7,442 bases of DNA from an uncultured Acetobacteraceae bacterium (lineage in GTDB: Bacteria > Pseudomonadota > Alphaproteobacteria > Acetobacterales > Acetobacteraceae). The position numbers and the translations under genes were made by a program. This document shows positions 1 to 4,941 of the stretch, piece by piece. The notes beneath the pieces were generated by a model. That model worked only from the letters and a program-made list of their open reading frames with translations, searched no databases and was not told the DNA's origin. Every line of letters begins with the position of its first letter. Position 1 is the first letter of the stretch. Where the stretch lies: positions 1 through 7,442 of the forward strand of contig CAIMEK010000604.1 of NCBI GenBank assembly GCA_903839965.1, read 5' to 3'.

Positions 1-2
1 GG

Positions 3-40
3 TTTCCAAATCCAGCAGCCGCAGGCTTGGGATATGGAAA
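3..40. repeat. Imperfect inverted repeat, 11-bp arms
   Basis: Arm 3-13 (TTTCCAAATCC) pairs with arm 30-40 (GGATATGGAAA) at 10 of 11 positions; the single mismatch is 9 against 34. Inside the 16-base loop, AGCC at 17-20 can pair with GGCT at 24-27. No T-run follows on either strand, so it is not a standard intrinsic terminator. It could be a structured 5' or 3' RNA end or an operator of a gene outside the window. The pairing is read directly from sequence; any role is unknown. Confidence 0.45.
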
Positions 41-43
41 GTT

Positions 44-60
44 GGGCCGGAGTTCGGCCC
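44..60. repeat. Short perfect hairpin, 6-bp GC stem
   Basis: GGGCCG at 44-49 pairs perfectly with CGGCCC at 55-60 around a 5-base loop. It lies only three bases after the 3-40 repeat, so the two could form consecutive stems in one RNA. No T-tract follows on the plus strand, nor on the minus strand. Confidence 0.4.
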
Positions 61-112
61 ATCGGGGCCAGCCATCCGTCCTGGGACGTGTCGGGAAATC
101 CAACCAACTGAC

Positions 113-129
113 AAGAAAGGATATTTCTT
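113..129. repeat. AT-rich inverted repeat
   Basis: AAGAAA at 113-118 pairs with TTTCTT at 124-129 around the 5-base centre GGATA. It stands out as AT-rich in a very GC-rich window. Being only A-T and one G-C pair it would be a weak RNA stem. It may be a DNA-level site or the distal part of a transcription end region for gltX. No function can be assigned. Confidence 0.35.
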
Positions 130-145
130 TTATCTCCGCGCTTAT

Positions 146-158
146 GGGGCGGAGCCCC
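146..158 (-). terminator. Candidate hairpin just after gltX
   Basis: GGGGC (146-150) and GCCCC (154-158) flank a 3-base loop, starting six bases past the gltX stop codon in the minus direction. An alternative pairing of CTCCGC (134-139) with GCGGAG (149-154) competes with it. Compact GC hairpins of this sort are common after genes in GC-rich alphaproteobacteria. On the minus strand the following bases are A-rich rather than T-rich, so it does not fit a classical intrinsic terminator. It could be a transcript-end stabiliser or act with Rho. Confidence 0.35.
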
Positions 159-163
159 TGGCC

Positions 164-1516
164 TTAACTTGCCGCCACGGCGAGCCGCTGGGCGGCGCGG
201 TGGCGGCCGATCAGGGGCAGCAGGGTCCTCAGGTTGGGCCCTTCGTCCTCGCCGGTGAGCGCCAGGCGCAGCGGCAGGGTGAGGTTCTTGCCGGCGCGGC
301 CGGTGGTTTGCCGGATCGCCGCGGTCCAGGTGGTCCAGACCGTGGTGTCCCAGGGTTCGGCGGGCAGCGCGGCGAGGGCCGCGCGCAGGAAGTCGGCCTC
401 GCCTTCGATGATCGGGGGCACGATGGTGCCGGCCACCACTTCCCAGTAGCCGCGCGCCTCCGACAGCAGGTCGAGGCTGCCGCGCACGGCGTGCCAGAAC
501 GCCTCGGTGCTGCCGAGCGGCAGGCGGTCGGCGACGCCGGCGAAGGGCAGCCTGGCGAGTGCCTGGCGGTTGACCGCCAGCAGGTCGCGCCAGTCGAAGC
601 GCGGGACGGTGCGGCCCACCGCGGCGAGGCAGTCCTCGGCGGCGAGGTCGGAGGGGGTGCTGGGGCGCGCCTCCGCGGCGGTGCCGAGGCGCGCCAGGTA
701 GCCGGCCAGGGCGTTCGGCTCGACGCCGCGCTGGCGCAGCGCGCGCAGCGTGAAGTTGCCGTCCCGGCGCGACAGCCGCTCGCCGGAGGGGCCGGTCACC
801 GTCGGCAGGTGGGCGAGCGCGATGGCGGCGGGATCGTGGCCGAGGGCGGCGGCGAGGTCGCGCTCAATCGCGGTGGCGTTGGCCAGGTCCTCGCCACGGA
901 CGAGGTGGGTGATGCCGTCCGCGAAATCGTCGATGGCGCCGGCGAAGGCGGGGGTTGGCGTGCCGTCGGCGCGGATCACCACCGGATCGGACAGCTCGGC
1001 CAGGTTCACCCGGCGCGCGCCGGCGACGAGGTCGTGCCAGGCGATCGGCGCCTCGGACAGGCGGAAGCGCCAGTATGGCCGTTTGCCGCCGGCCTCGGCG
1101 GCAGCGCGCTGGGCGGGGGTGAGCTTCAGCATGGCGCGGTCGTAGGCGGCGGGGCGGCGCTGGCGGATACGCCGTTCCCGCTTGGCGTGCAGCTCGGCCT
1201 CGGATTCGAAGCACGGGTAGAGCCGGCCGGCGGATTTCAGCGCCTCGGCGGCGGCGCCGTAGCGGTCGGAGCGCTCGCCCTGGCGAACCTCGTCGTCCCA
1301 GTCCAGGCCCAGCCAGCTTAGGTCCTGGCGGATCGCTTCCTGCGCCTCGGTGCCGGCGCGGTCCGGCTCGGTGTTGTCCACGCGCAGGGTGACACGCCCG
1401 CCCAGGCGGCGGGCCAACAGCCAGTTGGCGAGCGCGATGCGGGCCGAGCCGACATGCAGCAGCACCGCGGGCGAAACGGCGAGCCGCAGGCGGACGGGCG
1501 GCTCGCGCGCGGTCAC
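164..1516 (-). CDS. gltX: Glutamyl-tRNA synthetase, divergent GltX2-type
   Basis: A 450-residue class I aminoacyl-tRNA synthetase that attaches glutamate to tRNA using ATP. The catalytic Rossmann domain fills roughly residues 1-300, with a HIGH-like motif HVGS at 21-24, a GluRS-typical segment VRGED at 206-210, and a KMSKS-like motif RLSRR at 247-251. The rest is the helical anticodon-binding part, ending in a conserved-looking LALTGEDEGPNL stretch. The length and the SRRDG-to-TLRALRQRG region resemble the second GluRS (GltX2) of alphaproteobacteria; it is too long for glutamyl-Q tRNA(Asp) synthetase, which lacks the C-terminal domain. The start is the GTG at 1514-1516, which overlaps the upstream stop as GTGA; the frame stays open to 1675 but that extension lies inside the upstream gene. 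Oddities: the usual FAPSPTG reads LAVSPAV, IEDTD reads VDNTE, and the family tyrosine near residue 189 is proline. It may serve tRNA-Gln (then GatCAB amidation) rather than tRNA-Glu, which is inference. Confidence 0.88.
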   Translation of the reverse strand: MTAREPPVRLRLAVSPAVLLHVGSARIALANWLLARRLGGRVTLRVDNTEPDRAGTEAQEAIRQDLSWLGLDWDDEVRQGERSDRYGAAAEALKSAGRLYPCFESEAELHAKRERRIRQRRPAAYDRAMLKLTPAQRAAAEAGGKRPYWRFRLSEAPIAWHDLVAGARRVNLAELSDPVVIRADGTPTPAFAGAIDDFADGITHLVRGEDLANATAIERDLAAALGHDPAAIALAHLPTVTGPSGERLSRRDGNFTLRALRQRGVEPNALAGYLARLGTAAEARPSTPSDLAAEDCLAAVGRTVPRFDWRDLLAVNRQALARLPFAGVADRLPLGSTEAFWHAVRGSLDLLSEARGYWEVVAGTIVPPIIEGEADFLRAALAALPAEPWDTTVWTTWTAAIRQTTGRAGKNLTLPLRLALTGEDEGPNLRTLLPLIGRHRAAQRLAVAAS

Positions 1517-1875
1517 TGGAAGTCCAGCTCGTCGCGTCGCCGCGGATCGAGGGCGCGCCAGTCGCGTTCCTCCTCGCCGGCGCGGCGGGCGGCGAAATCG
1601 TGCAGTTCGGCGGCGCTGCGCCAGCCCTGCTCGCCGGCGTCGACCACTTCGGCATCCTCGCCCCAGGCGAACCAAGCGTCGAGCACTGCGCGGGTGGAGG
1701 CGCCGGGATTGCGGCAGCGCTCGACGCTGTCGCGCACGTAGCGGCGGGCGAAGGCGTTGGCCTGCATGAGGGTGGCGAAGCCGGCGATTTCCTCGACGAC
1801 GTTGTCTTCGCTGGCGCCCGACAGGTCGAGGATGCGCACGCGCCAGCCGCCTGCGGGGGCGAACAGGTCGGTCAT
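1513..1875 (-). CDS. Conserved-looking hypothetical protein coupled to gltX
   Basis: A 120-residue protein I do not recognise. It has no signal peptide, no membrane segment and a single cysteine at residue 54. The N-terminal half looks like a small alpha/beta fold: a strand-like WRVRILDL at 11-18, acidic VVEEIAGF at 26-33, then a likely helix, QANAFARRYVRDSVERCR (38-55). The C-terminal half is charged with several tryptophans (68, 71, 85, 106). The ATG at 1873-1875 is preceded by AGGA at 1884-1887 with 8-nt spacing, a good ribosome binding site. It starts 19 nt after the nadE stop, and its TGA overlaps the gltX GTG start by 4 nt, so it should be co-transcribed with both and translationally coupled to gltX. 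Its codon use matches the neighbours, and the tight coupling argues for a real gene. Function unknown. Confidence 0.8.
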   Translation of the reverse strand: MTDLFAPAGGWRVRILDLSGASEDNVVEEIAGFATLMQANAFARRYVRDSVERCRNPGASTRAVLDAWFAWGEDAEVVDAGEQGWRSAAELHDFAARRAGEEERDWRALDPRRRDELDFQ

Positions 1876-1894
1876 CTTTCGAATCCTGAGCAGC

Positions 1895-3559
1895 TCATGT
1901 CACCAGTCCGGTGAAGCCGTTGGTGATCGGGTAGCGGCGGTCGCGGCCGAAGGCGCGGGGAGTGATCTTCACGCCGGGCGGGGCCTGGCGGCGTTTGTAC
2001 TCCGCGCGGTCCAGCATGCGCCAGACCCGCAATACCGTGGCGCGGTCGTGCCCGGCCGCCACCAGCGCATCGACGCTCTGTTCGCCCTCCACCAGGCCCT
2101 CCAGGATGGCATCCAGCACCGCATAGGGCGGCAGCGTGTCCTGGTCGGTCTGGTCGGGCTTCAGCTCGGCGCTGGGCGGCTTGGTCACCACGCGCTCCGG
2201 CATCACCGGGCCCGCGGGGCCGAGCGAACCGGCGGGGTGGTTGGCGTTGCGCCAGCGCGCCAGCGCGAACACGGCGGTCTTGTAGACGTCCTTGAGCACC
2301 GAATAGCCGCCGCACATGTCGCCGTACAGGGTGGCGTAGCCGACCGACATCTCGCTCTTGTTGCCGGTGGTCAGCAGCATGGAGCCCATCTTGTTGGAGA
2401 TCGCCATCAGGATCAGCCCGCGGGCGCGCGACTGCACGTTCTCCTCGGTGATATCGGCCTGCCGGCCGGCGAACACCGGGGCCAGCACGGCGGAGAAGGC
2501 GTCCATGGCCGGGGTGATCGGCACGGTGTCGCAGGCAATGCCGAGCAGGGAGGCGCAGGCCGCCGCATCCTCCAGGCTGTCGCGGCTGGTGTACGGGCTC
2601 GGCATCATGAAGGCGCGCACCTGGTCGGGGCCGAGCGCGTCGACGGCGACGGCGGCGGAAAGCGCGCTGTCGATGCCGCCGGACAGGCCCAGGATGACCC
2701 CCGGGAAGCCGTTCTTGCGCACGTAGTCGGCCAGCCCGAGCATCATGGCGCGGTAGATGCTTTCCAGGCGCTCCGGCTCGGGCGCCAGCGGCAGCGGCGC
2801 GCAGACCAGGCGGTCGCCGTCGCGGCGCCATTCGGTGAGGGTGACGCACTCCTCGAAGAAGGGCATCTGCACGGCCAGCGAGCGGTCCGGGTTGAGCACG
2901 AAGCTGGCGCCCTCGAACACCAGTTCGTCCTGGCCGCAGACCTGGGCGCAGAAAGCGAAGGGCAGGCCGGTCTCCACCACCCGCTGGACCGCGAGCGCGA
3001 TGCGGGCCTGCTGCTTGTCGGCCTCGTAGGGGCTGCCGTTGATGGAAAGCAGAATTTCCGCGCCGGTCTCGGCGAGGGTTTCGCCGACCGGGGAGAACCA
3101 CCAGTCCTCGCAGATCATCAGACCCAGGCGGAAGCCGCGGAACGCCACCGGGCCGGGCGCGGGGCCGGGGTCGAACACGCGCTTTTCGTCGAACACGCCG
3201 TAATTGGGCAGCTCGTGCTTGGCGCGGCGGGCGGCAATGCGGCCGCCGTCGAGCAGCCAGGCGCAGTTGTGCAGGCGGTCGCCGTCGCGCCAGGGGCCGC
3301 CGACGACAATCGCCGGGCCGCCGTCGGCGGTGTCGGCGGCGAGGTCGGCGATGGCGGCCTCGCAGGCGGCGACGAAGGCGGGCTTGCGGATGAGGTCCTC
3401 GGGCGGGTAGCCGGCGACCGACATTTCCGGCGTGACCACCAGGTCCGCCCCCAGCCGCGCGCCCTCGGCACGGGCGCGGCGCAGCCGGGCGAGGTTGTCG
3501 CGCACCGCGCCGACATGCAGGTTGATCTGGGCGAGGGCGATCCTGAGCGTGTCCGACAT
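1895..3559 (-). CDS. nadE: Glutamine-dependent NAD+ synthetase
   Basis: A 554-residue two-domain cytosolic enzyme that makes NAD+ from deamido-NAD+, ATP and glutamine, the last step of NAD biosynthesis. Residues 1 to about 255 are a nitrilase-type glutaminase domain with the Glu-Lys-Cys triad visible as E45 (in TPEMSVAGYPPEDL), K114 (AKHELPNYG) and C150 (LMICEDWW). Residues from about 265 are the N-type ATP-pyrophosphatase synthetase domain, with the P-loop SGGIDS at 293-298 and the conserved TTGNKSEMSVGYATLYGD segment at 397-414. The length fits the shorter proteobacterial glutamine-dependent NadE. The start MSDTLRIALAQINLHVGAV is family-typical. No clear Shine-Dalgarno precedes it: only 9 nt separate it from the upstream transporter's TAG, in the same frame, suggesting coupled reinitiation. 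It is intact, with all key residues present. Confidence 0.97.
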   Translation of the reverse strand: MSDTLRIALAQINLHVGAVRDNLARLRRARAEGARLGADLVVTPEMSVAGYPPEDLIRKPAFVAACEAAIADLAADTADGGPAIVVGGPWRDGDRLHNCAWLLDGGRIAARRAKHELPNYGVFDEKRVFDPGPAPGPVAFRGFRLGLMICEDWWFSPVGETLAETGAEILLSINGSPYEADKQQARIALAVQRVVETGLPFAFCAQVCGQDELVFEGASFVLNPDRSLAVQMPFFEECVTLTEWRRDGDRLVCAPLPLAPEPERLESIYRAMMLGLADYVRKNGFPGVILGLSGGIDSALSAAVAVDALGPDQVRAFMMPSPYTSRDSLEDAAACASLLGIACDTVPITPAMDAFSAVLAPVFAGRQADITEENVQSRARGLILMAISNKMGSMLLTTGNKSEMSVGYATLYGDMCGGYSVLKDVYKTAVFALARWRNANHPAGSLGPAGPVMPERVVTKPPSAELKPDQTDQDTLPPYAVLDAILEGLVEGEQSVDALVAAGHDRATVLRVWRMLDRAEYKRRQAPPGVKITPRAFGRDRRYPITNGFTGLVT

Positions 3560-3568
3560 GGGCGAAAG

Positions 3569-4480
3569 CTAGGATGGCGCGGGGCCGCGCGCAACGCGAG
3601 GGTCGGCGGCGGGCTGGCCGGTGACGGCGAGCACGGTGGCGACCGAGACCACCGCGATGCCGACGAGCCCCACCGCGCCGATCGGCTCGCCGAGCAACGC
3701 CCAGGCGCCGAACGCCGCCATGCCCGGCACCAGCGCGGTGCAGGTGGTCAAAGTCGCCGGGCCGAGCACATTCATCGCCCGGGTGAACAGGTAGTTGGCC
3801 GCCAGCACCGCCAGCGCCCCCTGCATGACGAATTGCCAGGCCACCGCCAGCGGCGGCGCCTCGTGAATGCGGGTGGGCAGCAGCAGCCAGACCGGCAGAT
3901 AGACCGGCAGCGCATAAAGGCACATGGCAAGGGTGGCGTCGCGCGCGCCGATCCGCCAGTGCCGCACCGCCACCATGTAGATTGCGAAACTGGCGATCGC
4001 GGCGAGGAACAGCAGGTCGCCGCGCCAGGCGCCGGGGGTGGCGCCGAAGGTGTCCCAGGCCAGCAGCGCGATGCCGGCCGCGATCAGCCCAAGGGCGATG
4101 CAGCGCCGGGCGGTAAAGCGGTCGCCGAAGGCCAGCCACATCACCAGGGCGGACACGAAGGGCAGTCCGCCCGGGATCAGCACCGCGCCGTGCGAGGCGG
4201 GCGCAAGGCTGAAGGCGGCGTAGGCCAGCAGGCCGAAACCGAAGCAGGCGGTGACCAGGATGACGGCGGCCTGGCGCAGGCTGACGCGCGGCAGGCCGTG
4301 GCGCAGCATGAACGGCAGGGCGGCGAGCAGCGAGCCGGCGTAGCGCAGCAGGCCCATATCCCACGGCGGCAGGCCGGTGCGCGAACCGGCCCGGCCGGAA
4401 ATGATGAAGCCAGTCCAGATGAACATCATGGCGAAGACGCACAGATAGCCGGCCTGACGCTCGCGGGGCGTGGGGATCAT
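3569..4480 (-). CDS. EamA/DMT-superfamily transporter
   Basis: A 303-residue inner-membrane protein with about ten hydrophobic helices, near residues 11-29, 40-60, 70-92, 96-118, 126-143, 154-174, 183-201, 211-232, 240-262 and 267-287. It has the two-repeat layout of drug/metabolite transporters with two EamA domains. The second repeat ends in the characteristic LLGEPIGAVGLVGIAVV segment (262-278). A helix-breaking PGGLPF follows SHGAVLI in the fourth helix, as in many family members. Substrates in this family are diverse (amino acids, metabolites, drugs), so none can be named. The start is firm: an in-frame TAG lies at 4490-4492 and only GCG, CCG and CGT codons separate it from the ATG. It is the first gene of the run leading into nadE, the hypothetical gene and gltX. 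A role in moving an NAD precursor is possible from context only. Confidence 0.9.
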   Translation of the reverse strand: MIPTPRERQAGYLCVFAMMFIWTGFIISGRAGSRTGLPPWDMGLLRYAGSLLAALPFMLRHGLPRVSLRQAAVILVTACFGFGLLAYAAFSLAPASHGAVLIPGGLPFVSALVMWLAFGDRFTARRCIALGLIAAGIALLAWDTFGATPGAWRGDLLFLAAIASFAIYMVAVRHWRIGARDATLAMCLYALPVYLPVWLLLPTRIHEAPPLAVAWQFVMQGALAVLAANYLFTRAMNVLGPATLTTCTALVPGMAAFGAWALLGEPIGAVGLVGIAVVSVATVLAVTGQPAADPRVARGPAPS

Positions 4481-4509
4481 CGCCGGACGCTACCGGCCGG
4501 CGGTCGAGG

Positions 4510-4538
4510 TTGGCAATGGCGCGCGCCGATCCTATCAG
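4510..4538 (+). promoter_or_regulatory. Candidate sigma-70 promoter for the cupin gene
   Basis: TTGGCA at 4510-4515 (5 of 6 to the -35 consensus) and TATCAG at 4533-4538 (4 of 6 to the -10 consensus) are separated by exactly 17 nt. This predicts a start near 4545 and a leader of about 23 nt containing the Shine-Dalgarno. It is the best promoter match I found in the divergent spacer. The minus strand offers only weaker matches (CTGACG with TAGGAT, 19-nt spacing) for the transporter operon, overlapping this one. Confidence 0.5.
4518..4527. promoter_or_regulatory. Perfect palindrome within the promoter spacer
   Basis: GGCGCGCGCC is a 10-bp perfect palindrome between the candidate -35 and -10 boxes of the cupin promoter. 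A second dyad, TATC-N5-GATA (4533-4545), covers the -10 box, and CCGGCCGG (4493-4500) lies on the transporter side. Any could be a regulator site, but GC palindromes are frequent by chance in DNA this rich in G+C. Confidence 0.25.
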
Positions 4539-4557
4539 GGAGATATTGGGAAACGTC

Positions 4558-4563
4558 AGGAGG
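4558..4563 (+). promoter_or_regulatory. Strong Shine-Dalgarno for the cupin gene
   Basis: AGGAGG ends 4 nt before the ATG at 4568. It is the strongest ribosome binding site in the window and fixes the cupin start, which matters because the reading frame is open for a long way upstream. The spacing is slightly short. Confidence 0.8.
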
Positions 4564-4567
4564 CACG

Positions 4568-4936
4568 ATGTCCGCCGCCACCACAATCCCCGACCTGTCG
4601 GCGCTGGCCTACGAAGACAAGCACGTGCGCGCCCACAAGGCGCTGGTGCACCAGACCGACGAGGTGCAGGTGAATGTCTATGTGCTGGAGCCGGGCGGGC
4701 GCATTCCGCCGCACCGGCACAGCACGAGCTGGGACCTTTCGCTGGTGATCGCGGGCGAGATCGAGGCGCGGTTCAGCGAAGGCGGCACGCTGCGGACGGT
4801 GCGCTGTGTGGCGCCGGCGATCAACCTGGTGCCGCCGGGCATCGTGCACGAGATCGTCAATCCGAGCGCCGGCGAACCGGCGACGTTCCTGCTCGTGCAG
4901 AGCCCGTCGCGGAGCTTCGATTTCGTCCGGGCCTGA
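4568..4936 (+). CDS. Small single-domain cupin protein
   Basis: A 122-residue protein made of one cupin beta-barrel. Motif 1 is visible as GGRIPPHRHSTSWDLSLVIAGE (43-64 in part), with histidines at 49 and 51 and the closing glycine at 63; the usual glutamate four or five residues on is replaced by W55/D56. Motif 2 is canonical: P89-x-G91-xx-H94-xxx-N98. Three histidines could therefore bind a metal, perhaps with D56 as fourth ligand. Small cupins may be dioxygenases, isomerases, sugar or metabolite sensors, or simple binding proteins; nothing here decides between them. It is the only plus-strand gene, has its own candidate promoter and a strong ribosome binding site, faces away from the transporter operon, and ends 3 nt from the stop codon of the convergent phosphoribosyltransferase gene. 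Likely cytoplasmic, with no signal peptide. Confidence 0.9.
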   Translation: MSAATTIPDLSALAYEDKHVRAHKALVHQTDEVQVNVYVLEPGGRIPPHRHSTSWDLSLVIAGEIEARFSEGGTLRTVRCVAPAINLVPPGIVHEIVNPSAGEPATFLLVQSPSRSFDFVRA

Positions 4937-4941
4937 AGCTC
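4912..4941. terminator. Candidate shared hairpin at the convergent gene ends
   Basis: GAGCTTC at 4912-4918 pairs perfectly with GAAGCTC at 4935-4941 across a 16-base loop. The stem and loop contain the cupin TGA (4934-4936) and part of the opposing gene's stop (4940-4942). The stem would form in both transcripts. Neither strand has a T-run after it, so it may block transcription or protect 3' ends rather than act as a standard intrinsic terminator. Confidence 0.35.

Larger units (their letters stand above)
1..163. other. Non-coding region downstream of gltX with several inverted repeats
   Basis: I find no credible gene in this stretch. It is clearly less GC-rich than the coding DNA to its right, especially around 113-135. 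It contains inverted repeats at 3-40, 44-60, 77-88 (five-base arms with a 2-base centre), 113-129, and overlapping ones at 134-154 and 146-158. The rightmost ones sit just past the gltX stop and may help end that transcript. The others may belong to a neighbour lying left of the window. No tRNA, 4.5S RNA or tmRNA pattern could be recognised. Confidence 0.7.

Noticed and set aside
113..135. AT-rich patch as a promoter
   Set aside because: No -35/-10 pair with acceptable spacing could be found on either strand, and no gene within the window would be served by it.
200..1321. Plus-strand 373-codon open frame antisense to gltX
   Set aside because: Its Gly/Gln/Arg-rich translation has no recognisable domain and it is fully covered by the well-supported synthetase gene.
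1517..1675. N-terminal extension of gltX
   Set aside because: The added residues are arginine-rich shadow sequence lying inside the upstream hypothetical gene. The GTG at 1514-1516 gives a normal GluRS start and a 4-nt overlap.
1872..4586. A minus-strand open frame of 904 codons
   Set aside because: It is a frame-shifted reading of nadE and the transporter, arginine- and alanine-rich and without family motifs. The true frames there carry clear enzyme and membrane signatures.
1757..4936. A plus-strand open frame of 1059 codons
   Set aside because: It runs antisense to nadE and the transporter, and its translation is rich in Arg, Gly, Ala, Gln and His with no domain. Only the last 122 codons are a real gene (the cupin), fixed by its own AGGAGG and cupin motifs. 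Lack of stops is a side effect of high GC.
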